16,138 bases of DNA from Alphaproteobacteria bacterium (GCA_030433125.1 JAUIKZ010000021.1:1-16138), one strand, 5' to 3'. Counted from the first letter of the stretch, positions 1 through 6,992 are shown. Program-made: numbers and translations. The notes: a model not told the origin generated them from the letters alone.

Positions 1-169
1 CTGCATTGTCGCTTAAAGCGCTTGTTTGTAAAGGTTGCCCTTTCCCTTCGATTTTATGTGCATAAAATCTGCAGGGGCCCGGGGCGCTCTTGACAAACGC
101 GCTATGCTTTAAGCTTAGAATTCAGCCATGAGCCAAAAGAAATATTATATCTTGTGCAAGATAGGGGCT
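1..169. repeat. Direct repeat copy 1 (~169 bp)
   Basis: This stretch recurs in the same orientation at 15843-16012 with, by eye, five substitutions and one 1-base indel. It may extend to the left of the window. It contains short inverted repeats: CGCTT-A-AAGCG (10-20), ATTTTATG-TG-CATAAAAT (51-68) and TATCTTG-TG-CAAGATA (147-162). It also has a TTGACA hexamer at 90-95. The differences cluster at 98-118, and the last ~50 bases are identical. The flanking genes of the two copies are unrelated, so it behaves as a dispersed intergenic element and not as part of a duplicated gene. It could be a MITE-like or REP-like element, or a repeated promoter/small-RNA unit. Confidence 0.85.
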
Positions 170-216
170 GTGAAGTGGGGAGGTAGAGATAAACCGCACA
201 CTCTCAACAAATAGCC

Positions 217-663
217 TTAGTCCAGTTTCCCTTTCCAGCCTGGCGGGGTCTTTCGGTATTCTATCTTTATTTTTTCTTTTCCATCAGGCCCATAGCTAGG
301 TTTCAGAGAGTTATTCATTATAGTGGAGCGGTTATCGTTAATTGAATTGTTTGAGTTGTCTTCATACTTATTTTCGGGTTGTTTTGATAGTTCTGTTCTC
401 TCGTTCTGGATGTTTCCTATAAGGTCGCCTTCTTTTACCTCTTTAGTCGTTCTTGCGGGGCCCAGTTCTAGTAGGGGCTTGCCCCCTTTTTGTTTTGCAG
501 GAGGTGCCACCCAAAGAGTTGTTCTCTGAGGTTGATTAAAGGGAGAGTTTTTAGCAGCCTCTTGTTTACTCTTTAGATGTCCCGTCTTCTTTGGTTGTGG
601 GTTGGTAGCATTTGGTTGTGCAAAAGCCACTAGTGCTGAAACGGCTACATACAAACTTTTCAT
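217..663 (-). CDS. Small secreted protein of unknown function, coupled to the DegP-type protease
   Basis: 148 aa. I do not recognise the family. The first ~19 residues (MKSLYVAVSALVAFAQPNAT) look like a signal peptide. The rest is very hydrophilic, rich in Lys, Asn, Pro and Glu, and probably disordered (about residues 20-148), with no membrane segment and no Cys. The ATG lies only two bases after the TAG stop of the upstream protease gene, with no clear Shine-Dalgarno of its own apart from bases inside the protease 3' end. The gene is therefore probably translated by coupling and co-expressed with the protease. That position suggests a periplasmic or exported partner, but no function can be read from the sequence. 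It ends 47 bases before repeat copy 1, and no terminator is visible. Confidence 0.6.
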   Translation of the reverse strand: MKSLYVAVSALVAFAQPNATNPQPKKTGHLKSKQEAAKNSPFNQPQRTTLWVAPPAKQKGGKPLLELGPARTTKEVKEGDLIGNIQNERTELSKQPENKYEDNSNNSINDNRSTIMNNSLKPSYGPDGKEKIKIEYRKTPPGWKGKLD

Positions 664-665
664 AT

Positions 666-2135
666 CTAACTCGCTATATTAATAACTTGGTTGTCACGCA
701 GGAGTTTGATGCGATTAATACCATTGCTTTGAAGGGCTTTAATAAGACCTTCTACATTTTCAATGCGTTCACCGCCTACCTCCAAAATAACGTCCCCCGG
801 CTTGAAGGCAATAAAAATAGGGCTGGTTTCTTTAACGCTCTCTATCACCACCCCCTCTTGGTTGATGTCTAAGCCAAGCTCAGCCTCTAACCCAGGTGAA
901 AGATTGGCTACCGTAACCCCTGATAGGATATGGTTCCCCCGTAGCAACTTGCGGTTAGGGGCTGGTGTGTAAACAGGGTGCTTAAGGTTGAAAGCGATAT
1001 CCATTTTTTTTCCTTGGCGCATCACCGTAAAGGTTACTTTTTCGTTTTGTGGAAAACCCCACATACGGTAGTTGAACGAGCGCTCATCATGAATAGGGCG
1101 GTGGTTCAAGGCGAGGATGACATCGCCTTCCATTAACCCACCATCGCGTGCTGGGCTTTTGGCATGAATGCGGTTAATAATAACACCGCGCGGCACCGCT
1201 AGACCCAAGGATTTAGCAATTTTTTGGCTAACAGATTGCACCGTTAAACCTGCCCAGCCCCGTTCCACGTTGGGAGATTTGCTTTTATCCCCTTTCGCCA
1301 TATGTTCCAGGGCAGGGCGCGCCATATCGATGGGAATCGCAAAACCAAGGCCGTTACTCGTGCCTGTTTTACTGATGATAAAGTTGTTAATCCCAACCAG
1401 CTCACCCGCTGTGTTCACCAAGGCCCCACCAGAGTTACCAGGGTTAATAGCCACATCGCTTTGAATGAACCCCCAGCGGCCTAGCGCAGACACGATGCCG
1501 GTGGTTACGGTGTGCTCTAAGCCAAATGGGTTACCCACGGCTACAACCCAGTCGCCCACTTCAAGCTTGTTGGGGTTGCCTACTTTTATGGCGGGGAGTT
1601 TTTCGTCTTTTTCTGGTTTAATGTTTAACAAGGCCAAGTCAAGTTTGTCGTCTTTAACAGCAAGAGTTGCTTCGAACTCACGGCCATCAGCTAACACCAC
1701 TTTAATTTCACTAGCGTCTTTCACCACATGGGAGTTGGTAATAATTACCCCGCTTTCATCAAGAATCACCCCCGATCCTAATGACTGCTGAATAGCTTCG
1801 CGCGGCATAGAAAAACGTGGGTCAATCAAATCAAAAAAACCACGTCCAAAAAAAAATGACTCCATAGGGTTTTGCTTTACCACGCGCTGGCTATAAATAT
1901 TCACAATAGACGGTGTAACTTTTTTAGCCACGGGCGCAAAGGAAAAAAGCTGATGTTGGCCCACCGTTTTAGATATATTTTCAGGTGTAGTTGATGCATC
2001 ATTAGCTTTAGGGGTCTCATTTTTTTCAGTGTGTTCTGCATAGTTAAACCAAGATTTCACACGGTCCAGAAGGGTGGCGTTGGCACTACTTAAGGTTAAA
2101 AGCCCGACAGTAGTTAGGCTGAAAAATGTTTTCAT
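666..2135 (-). CDS. degP: Do-family periplasmic serine endoprotease (HtrA/DegP-like)
   Basis: 489 aa from the second of two tandem ATGs. That ATG is better spaced from the GAGG upstream than the first, which would begin at 2138. A signal peptide (about 1-20, ...TLSSANA) directs it to the periplasm. The trypsin-like domain carries the catalytic triad His136 (TNSHVV), Asp166 (KLDLALL) and Ser235 (GNSGGAL). Two PDZ domains follow at roughly 275-375 and 390-489, the full Do-protease architecture. The family degrades or chaperones misfolded envelope proteins. The stretch between IVSALGR and FIQSDVAINPGNSGG is about eight residues shorter than in E. coli DegP as I recall it. This removes most of the L3 sensor loop while keeping the conserved Arg (Arg220). 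The gene lies 137 bp downstream of the GspM-like gene and is followed after two bases by a small exported protein. degQ, or mucD in some taxa, would be an equally fair name. Confidence 0.93.
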   Translation of the reverse strand: MKTFFSLTTVGLLTLSSANATLLDRVKSWFNYAEHTEKNETPKANDASTTPENISKTVGQHQLFSFAPVAKKVTPSIVNIYSQRVVKQNPMESFFFGRGFFDLIDPRFSMPREAIQQSLGSGVILDESGVIITNSHVVKDASEIKVVLADGREFEATLAVKDDKLDLALLNIKPEKDEKLPAIKVGNPNKLEVGDWVVAVGNPFGLEHTVTTGIVSALGRWGFIQSDVAINPGNSGGALVNTAGELVGINNFIISKTGTSNGLGFAIPIDMARPALEHMAKGDKSKSPNVERGWAGLTVQSVSQKIAKSLGLAVPRGVIINRIHAKSPARDGGLMEGDVILALNHRPIHDERSFNYRMWGFPQNEKVTFTVMRQGKKMDIAFNLKHPVYTPAPNRKLLRGNHILSGVTVANLSPGLEAELGLDINQEGVVIESVKETSPIFIAFKPGDVILEVGGERIENVEGLIKALQSNGINRIKLLRDNQVINIAS

Positions 2136-2275
2136 CATATCCTCATCAGTTGTATAGCTGTAGTATATAAGAAATTAAGCGCTCATGAAAAGCGTTTTTA
2201 ATCTGCGGATTTTAGGTGAGCCGCCCCATGGCAAAGTATTAAACGTTTTAAGCTGCGTCGGAAAAAGTCCTGCGA

Positions 2276-2701
2276 CTAACGTGGAAGCAGCAAAAAAGTC
2301 ACCTCTGCGTAAGCTTCGCTTTCACCTTGAGCGTTTTCAATTAAACGGTCTTCCAGCAGAACACGGTAAAGGCTGGCCGATTCATTCAGCTCAATAGTCG
2401 TGCGGATCAACTCAAGAATATTTACGTCAAGGTTGCTTCGCAAAATATAGGTGATGGCTTTACCCTGTTTTAACACCTTAGCCCGCGGGTTGTTTATCTC
2501 CTTCGTTGAGATGTTGTATTTTTTAGCGAGCGTGCTAACCGTTTTGCGCAACGAGTCAGTGGGGTTTTGGATGTTTGTTTCTTTTGCAGGGGGGGTGTTT
2601 TTGTTTTGGTTGGCCACTTGTTGTTCAACAAGGAAGTACATCCCCATTACACTAAATAGTAGCAATAAAGAAAAAAGCGTGCGTTTATGATAATTGGTCA
2701 T
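2276..2701 (-). CDS. Small bitopic membrane protein, possibly GspM-like
   Basis: 141 aa from the ATG at 2701-2699. An upstream in-frame GTG at 2755 would put 18 extra residues inside the neighbouring gene and is less likely. A short cytoplasmic N-terminus (MTNYHKRT) is followed by one membrane segment at about residues 9-25, a Lys/Asn/Pro-rich linker, a helix around TDSLRKTVSTLAKKY, and a C-terminal alpha/beta region ending in alternating hydrophobics (EVTFLLLPR). This order (single TM, coiled helix, small ferredoxin-like domain) matches type II secretion GspM or type IV pilus PilO, and the gene follows a GspL-like gene as gspM follows gspL. There is no diagnostic motif, so the assignment is an inference from architecture. 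The start overlaps the upstream stop by 17 bases, implying translational coupling. Confidence 0.5.
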   Translation of the reverse strand: MTNYHKRTLFSLLLLFSVMGMYFLVEQQVANQNKNTPPAKETNIQNPTDSLRKTVSTLAKKYNISTKEINNPRAKVLKQGKAITYILRSNLDVNILELIRTTIELNESASLYRVLLEDRLIENAQGESEAYAEVTFLLLPR

Positions 2702-3599
2702 GATGTGTAACTTTAAATTTGAAGTTGTATTTTGAGCCGCTATAGTCGGCGCCACTTATTTCCCAACCGGTGAATGTGGCGGATAAGCTTTGGGCTAGGC
2801 TATCTTTTGTGTAATCAGCTGTTTTTACATAGAGTGTGAGGGTTTGAGAAGGTCCTTCATCAACCCACTCAAAGCTGAAAGCTGTTTCTGGTTTCAGGAG
2901 TTTATTGAGCTTTTCTACTACGTCAAACATTTCGAGGCGGCCAAGCTGAGTAAATTCCTTTGTAGTGGACGTTTGAGGGGGATTATCTTCCCCAGCTCTA
3001 ACCTGACTAAGGTGTAGTAAGCTTAAGCTTGAAAGAGAAATCGTCGCTAAAAAAGAAAAGGCTCTCAATGTTTTACTCACTTTTATCATGACCGTATTTT
3101 TCCATAACTGGGTTAAATTTTTCTTAACATATACCAAACACTTAGCGTTTTGTATAAGCTTTGCGCGACTTATGTTGTGGAGAATGTTTTTAAAGCTTTC
3201 TTCTATTTTTTGAGGAGGTGAGCTTGTGTAAGTGACGCGCCAATCATCGCTGATGTGAATCGTATACCCTTTTAAGGTGATCGTGCCGGCGTTTAGCAGC
3301 CTGGGGGATATGAGCTCTACGGGCTTGGGGGTGCGCAGCATGTCATGCAAAAAGTTTTTTTGCGCCTCGCTTAAACACAAGTAGAGGGGTTTGTGCCCGT
3401 CCCAAAATGAGAGGGGGCTTATGAGGGCCACATCGTATGCTTGGGGGGGAGCTGTAGATATAGAAGACGGTAGCAATAAAACCTTGTAGGTTTCTGGAAA
3501 GGGGGCAGCATCTAAGTCTGCTACCCCTAACAATACCTTGGGCTCATTGCCTTCTTGAAGTAAGTAACGAACATTATCTTCTAAAACGATTAACTGCAT
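2685..3599 (-). CDS. Bitopic protein with cytoplasmic and periplasmic halves, possibly GspL-like
   Basis: 304 aa. The N-terminal half (about 1-170) has no signal peptide and begins with beta-rich segments (MQLIVLEDNVRYLL, KVLLLPSS). One hydrophobic membrane segment lies at about 178-198 and ends near ...QVRA. A ~100-residue C-terminal periplasmic domain follows, in which FTQLGRLEMFDVVEKLNKLL is helical and FSFEWVDEG, TLTLYVKTADY and YNFKFKV look like strands. Cytoplasmic domain, single TM and ferredoxin-like periplasmic domain is the layout of GspL/PilN inner-membrane secretion components, although the cytoplasmic part is shorter than in classical GspL. The next gene is GspM-like and overlaps this one by 17 bases. 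The gene starts 34 bases after the MFS gene, so all may be one transcript. It could instead be an unrelated lineage-specific membrane protein. Confidence 0.5.
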   Translation of the reverse strand: MQLIVLEDNVRYLLQEGNEPKVLLGVADLDAAPFPETYKVLLLPSSISTAPPQAYDVALISPLSFWDGHKPLYLCLSEAQKNFLHDMLRTPKPVELISPRLLNAGTITLKGYTIHISDDWRVTYTSSPPQKIEESFKNILHNISRAKLIQNAKCLVYVKKNLTQLWKNTVMIKVSKTLRAFSFLATISLSSLSLLHLSQVRAGEDNPPQTSTTKEFTQLGRLEMFDVVEKLNKLLKPETAFSFEWVDEGPSQTLTLYVKTADYTKDSLAQSLSATFTGWEISGADYSGSKYNFKFKVTHHDQLS

Positions 3600-3633
3600 T
3601 TCAGAAGTATACGTATTATGTATTAAAAAGTGG

Positions 3634-5013
3634 CTAACCTAACCGTTGGTTTTCTTGAGAATCGTCTTTTAATTCAACGCTCTCCTTTTGCTGATTTTCT
3701 AATTCAGCTGCGCGATACTTGAGAAGCACGTAAATTAAGGGTATGCAAATAATTGAAATGCTTAATGGCCACACGGCTGGTAACAGATATTTAGGCAAAG
3801 ATTGAATGAAAGGGTTATTAGAAGAGTAGGCGGTTTTACAAAGTTTTGTAAGAATATAACTTGAGGAGCCGCCAACCAAGCTCATCCCAATCGAAAAGCC
3901 CAAAGAAATCCCCCTATACCTGAAGTTAATCGGAAACATTTTGTAGAGCATGAGGTGTTGGGTGGCCCCAATAAATGCTCCAGAAACCCCTAGGAGAGCA
4001 AGCGCGAACATGATGCTAGAATGGCTTGCCTCTTCCAAACTATAAAATACGGGAAAGATAATCGCCAGTAAAAAGAGACTGGCTCCCTTGAATTGACGCC
4101 AAGGAGCCACGCCGTTATCCATGAGATAGCCCGGCACAAATGAAGCCGCAAAGCACACAATTAACCCAAAAGCTGTATACACTTGAGCGCTGTTCAAACT
4201 AAGGCCTTTGAATTTCTCGAGGAAAGCTAAAACATACCCAAACAATATATACATTACTAAGCCGTTAATTGCGCCGAGTATTATAGATAGAGAAAAGTTT
4301 TTGGGGACTTCAGACACCATTTGCAAAAGAGTTTTAGGGGGTGTTTTTCTGAGAAGCTCTTTTTTGCGCGTTTCGTAAATACTAAACTCAGGCGTTTCCG
4401 CCAGTTCTCTTCTAATATAAAAACCTATAAAGCTAATAAGGGCGCCCATTAACACTGGAATTCTCCACGTCCAATGCGGCAGTGCGAAACCGAACAATGA
4501 ACTTTTCGTAAATGTCCACGCCACTAATGTTGCAAACAAGGCGCCTAATAAACATGAGGCAAAGCTCAAGCTGCTCACAAAGCCTTGGCGGTTATCAGGG
4601 GTGTGTTCTAAAGCAAAAATAGCAGCTCCATTATATTCTCCACCTGTACAAAAACCCTGCATCATGCGGGAGAGCATTAACAACAAAGGGGCCCAAAAGC
4701 CTATCTGGTTGTAGGTGGGGAGCAACCCAAATATAATAGTCGGGAAGGTGATCAGCACAATCGATAGACTTAAGGCGGCTTTACGCCCTCTCGTGTCTCC
4801 GATATGGCCAAAGTAAAGGGCGCCCAATGGCCGCACAAAAAACCCAATCGCAAATATTGCAAATGTTTTTATTAAGGAGATATATGGTTCGTCTGAAGGG
4901 AAAAATTCTTGAGCCACAATGGGGCTTAACGCCCCGAATAAAGTAAAGTCATAGAATTCTAAGGCGTTTCCCATAAATGAGGCTGCGATAACGCGTTTGT
5001 TTATAAAGGACAT
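3634..5013 (-). CDS. ProP-type MFS transporter (metabolite:H+ symporter)
   Basis: 459 aa and about 12 membrane segments. The opening segment GNALEFYDFTLFG (residues 15-27) is typical of the MHS/ProP branch of the major facilitator superfamily. The TM2-TM3 loop carries the MFS signature GHIGDTRGRK (69-78), and GFCTGGEYNGA (about 120-130) is also typical of ProP-like carriers. The substrate cannot be told from sequence. Relatives take up proline, betaine, alpha-ketoglutarate or citrate, and such transporters are multiplied in Rickettsiales and Holosporales, where they import host metabolites. The C-terminal ~30 residues are charged and cytoplasmic. A good promoter lies 28-55 bases upstream. It heads the minus-strand gene group down to the protease. 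Confidence 0.88.
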   Translation of the reverse strand: MSFINKRVIAASFMGNALEFYDFTLFGALSPIVAQEFFPSDEPYISLIKTFAIFAIGFFVRPLGALYFGHIGDTRGRKAALSLSIVLITFPTIIFGLLPTYNQIGFWAPLLLMLSRMMQGFCTGGEYNGAAIFALEHTPDNRQGFVSSLSFASCLLGALFATLVAWTFTKSSLFGFALPHWTWRIPVLMGALISFIGFYIRRELAETPEFSIYETRKKELLRKTPPKTLLQMVSEVPKNFSLSIILGAINGLVMYILFGYVLAFLEKFKGLSLNSAQVYTAFGLIVCFAASFVPGYLMDNGVAPWRQFKGASLFLLAIIFPVFYSLEEASHSSIMFALALLGVSGAFIGATQHLMLYKMFPINFRYRGISLGFSIGMSLVGGSSSYILTKLCKTAYSSNNPFIQSLPKYLLPAVWPLSISIICIPLIYVLLKYRAAELENQQKESVELKDDSQENQRLG

Positions 5014-5040
5014 GTTTTCTAATTACCTGTATCTTTTTCA

Positions 5041-5068
5041 ATTATATTTGTAAAATGGAAAGTTTCAA
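5041..5068 (-). promoter_or_regulatory. Sigma70-type promoter of the MFS transporter gene
   Basis: On the minus strand TTGAAA (5068-5063) is separated by 16 bases from a perfect TATAAT (5046-5041), 28 bases before the ATG. Predicted from consensus only. Confidence 0.55.
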
Positions 5069-5106
5069 GTGCGTTTATTACATATGAGGGTCACAAATTT
5101 GCAAAC

Positions 5107-5126
5107 CGAAGAGCTTTCAGTCTTCG
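5107..5126 (-). terminator. Hairpin downstream of tRNA-Phe
   Basis: CGAAGA and TCTTCG form a 6-bp stem around an 8-base loop, 25 bases after the tRNA CCA end. Only a short T-rich stretch follows on the minus strand (GTTTG), so this is a weak intrinsic terminator or processing hairpin. Confidence 0.35.
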
Positions 5127-5151
5127 TGAGGGAGGCGCTTTTGAGGGCGCG

Positions 5152-5227
5152 TGGTGGCTGGAGGCAGAATCGAACTGCCGACACAGGGATTTTCAGTCCC
5201 TTGCTCTACCAACTGAGCTATCCAGCC
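5152..5227 (-). tRNA. tRNA-Phe (anticodon GAA), CCA encoded
   Basis: 76 nt. The acceptor arms GGCTGGA (5227-5221) and TCCAGCC pair fully and are followed by discriminator A and an encoded CCA (5154-5152). The D-loop TAGCTCAGTTGGTAGAGC, the anticodon loop CTGAAAA with GAA, and the T-arm GGCAG-TTCGATT-CTGCC are canonical. Just upstream on the minus strand is a GATAAT hexamer about 8 bases before the mature 5' end, which could be its -10 element, but no good -35 is visible. The tRNA stands alone between the MFS gene and the secreted deaminase-like gene. Confidence 0.97.
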
Positions 5228-5352
5228 AAGTGAGTATTATCTAACCCGTTTTTGCACGAAAGTCCAGTTTAATTTGTCATCATATATGAAAATAACTCAA
5301 AAATGCAGAAATCCGCTTCATCAAAAAAAATGTAAAAAAATTTACTTTTTTC

Positions 5353-5369
5353 CTTGAAATGGTTTCAAG
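5353..5369. promoter_or_regulatory. Perfect 7-bp inverted repeat upstream of the deaminase-like gene
   Basis: CTTGAAA-TGG-TTTCAAG is a perfect palindrome with a 3-base spacer, 33 bases before the GTG start. It contains a TTGAAA that could serve as a -35 element, with the poor TACACC 16 bases on. It may be an operator, and no regulator can be named. Confidence 0.4.
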
Positions 5370-5401
5370 CCTTACTACACCACCTCTAAGATGGAATATA
5401 T

Positions 5402-6706
5402 GTGAGGAAATTTTTAACTTTAGTTACGACGATTATATTCGGTTTTGCTCATTTTTCTCAAGCCGCTGAAAAGGTGCCTTATGAATGGTCTTGGACAACC
5501 AACTTTAATTTTGATGCCGCGGATTACTTGGCTTGCCAACCAGATGCGTCTAATAAGATTGTGGATTTATCCCCACTACACCAGAAGCTTTCGGAAGAGG
5601 TGGCTAAGATTGATAGGGCGAACAAGGACGCTGTACCATTGTTAGAAGAGATGGATAAAAATGATGCTTTCGGGGAAAGTCGTAACATTGCCTTAGCACA
5701 TGTCGGCTGTTTTGTGCTGACTTCACAGGGTGTGGAATATAAGCATGTACCATTAGCAGATAAAGACGGTAACCCACTCATTTTTTTAAGTGGGCTTTAC
5801 GAGCATGATAGGACTCTTCAGGTAAATGGCAAACGTTACACAACGGCTACTGTCTTTTCCCATGGCCCGGATCATTTTGTAGACACGCAACATAAACATA
5901 CGGGCTCACCCGAAAAATGCAAGCAAGTATCACGGCTTGCGTCACTTAAACAAAGCGCGATGAAAATGAAAGAATCAGGCAGTCACGCTCTATCGCGCAC
6001 CTATGCCCATAGTGAGCAAGCCATAATCGCTCACCTATCAAAGAACCTCGTGTTCTTGGCAGATAGCATTGAAATGCTTGTGGGCTTAGACAAGTTGTTG
6101 GGTGTTGGTATAAACGTTCACACCATAAGGTCAATGTGCACCTGCTGTATATTCGGTTTTCATAGAGAGTCGCAACGTAGCGTTGGGTTCCATACGTTAC
6201 TCAAACAGCGCTTAGAAAAAAAAGGCTTAAGCTGTCCTTTTGTGAAACTTCTTGTTTCAGCCAACGAAAATTATCAGGGGTCATTTAACAAAGCGGGTGA
6301 TGCGTTTATTGCCACACCAACGCTTCCTTTGAAAGAGTTAACATCTCCAAATACATTTATGTTGCAGATGCTAATGGATAAAAAAGAAACAACAAAAAAG
6401 CGCCTCTTGCTCAGAAATATAAACGAGGCAAGAACAAGTGGAGTGCTACTTGGTTCAGCAATGAGGGGGGCGTTTTGGGCACAAAGCATTTTAGAAAAGT
6501 TTCGCAACTCAGCTTCTCTTTCCCCTCGAGAGATGTCAAGTTTTAGTAAGGCGCAGCAGTATAAAAAACGGTATGCCGCCAAACAAGCTAAAGCAAAAAA
6601 AGAGCAAGTTCTCACGAGCAAAAGCTTATTGGGAAAGCGCCCTCTTGCTGAATTTTTCAACCCCAACAAAAGAAACAAACAAGAGGCTATACCGGCGCAG
6701 TTATAA
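5402..6706 (+). CDS. Secreted protein with deaminase-like HxE...CxxC signature
   Basis: 434 aa. It starts at GTG, because the overlapping ATG at 5400 is followed at once by TGA; GGA lies 6 bases upstream. Residues 1-21 (ending FSQAA) are a signal peptide. At 203-205 is HSE, followed by an alpha-helical stretch (QAIIAHL...), then a hydrophobic strand (LLGVGINVHTIR) and C246-T-C-C249. This gives the HxE ... CxxC zinc-site spacing of the cytidine deaminase fold, with another strand (FVKLLVSANEN) after it. The HSEQAIIAHL context recalls DYW and bacterial toxin-type deaminases, including OTT_1508-like proteins of Rickettsiales, so the protein could be an exported nucleic-acid or nucleotide deaminase acting on a host or rival. 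The C-terminus (about 385-426) is Lys-rich with NLS-like clusters (KKR, KAKK, KR...KRNK). The family is inferred from motif spacing and fold order, not from an alignment. Confidence 0.7.
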   Translation: MRKFLTLVTTIIFGFAHFSQAAEKVPYEWSWTTNFNFDAADYLACQPDASNKIVDLSPLHQKLSEEVAKIDRANKDAVPLLEEMDKNDAFGESRNIALAHVGCFVLTSQGVEYKHVPLADKDGNPLIFLSGLYEHDRTLQVNGKRYTTATVFSHGPDHFVDTQHKHTGSPEKCKQVSRLASLKQSAMKMKESGSHALSRTYAHSEQAIIAHLSKNLVFLADSIEMLVGLDKLLGVGINVHTIRSMCTCCIFGFHRESQRSVGFHTLLKQRLEKKGLSCPFVKLLVSANENYQGSFNKAGDAFIATPTLPLKELTSPNTFMLQMLMDKKETTKKRLLLRNINEARTSGVLLGSAMRGAFWAQSILEKFRNSASLSPREMSSFSKAQQYKKRYAAKQAKAKKEQVLTSKSLLGKRPLAEFFNPNKRNKQEAIPAQL

Positions 6707-6732
6707 AAGATTCCTCCCTCTATCTAAAACCT

Positions 6733-6760
6733 AAGAGGCCAGGTACAGGCCTCTTTTTTT
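6733..6760 (+). terminator. Rho-independent terminator of the deaminase-like gene
   Basis: AAGAGGCC and GGCCTCTT form a perfect 8-bp stem with a 7-base loop, followed by a run of T's (to 6760), 27 bases after the stop codon. Confidence 0.9.
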
Positions 6761-6932
6761 GTTTTGCGGTGACGTGAGATTGGTGTGTTGGTCAGCTTTT
6801 GTGGTTGGGGCATGTGGGTTAATAGTAGCAGATCGTCTTAAGGCTAGTTAAAAGCGAGTAATGTTAAAGACAACCCGTCGGGCTCGTAAACCCTTCCCAC
6901 CTATTCATTGGCATGCGACATAAAGTCAGTAA

Positions 6933-6960
6933 TTGATTGATTTTTAAGCAATTATTTAAT
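6933..6960 (+). promoter_or_regulatory. Likely promoter of trhO
   Basis: TTGATT (6933-6938), a 16-base spacer and TTTAAT (6955-6960), 32 bases before the ATG. An AGGA ribosome-binding site (6983-6986) follows. Consensus match only. Confidence 0.45.
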
Positions 6961-6992
6961 ACTCTCCAGCTAGTATAAATATAGGATTAACC

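Noticed and set aside
2185..2397. 70-codon plus-strand ORF near the end of the GspM-like gene
   Set aside because: It overlaps the minus-strand gene antisense, has no ribosome-binding site and no recognisable composition.
2702..2755. Longer GspM-like protein starting at GTG 2755
   Set aside because: The 18 extra residues are read inside the overlapping upstream gene. The ATG at 2701 directly before a basic stretch and a membrane segment is a more natural start.
3623..3638. TTAA-N7-CTAAC resembling a CtrA box next to the GspL-like gene
   Set aside because: One mismatch in the core, and it overlaps the stop codon of the MFS gene. Too weak to call.
6838..6851. TTAA-GGCTAG-TTAA upstream of trhO
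   Set aside because: The spacer is six and not seven bases, so it is not a CtrA full site.
6880..6905. CCCGTCGGGCTCGTAAACCC recalling a tRNA anticodon arm
   Set aside because: No acceptor, D or T arms can be formed around it, so it is not a tRNA gene or a recognisable tRNA fragment.
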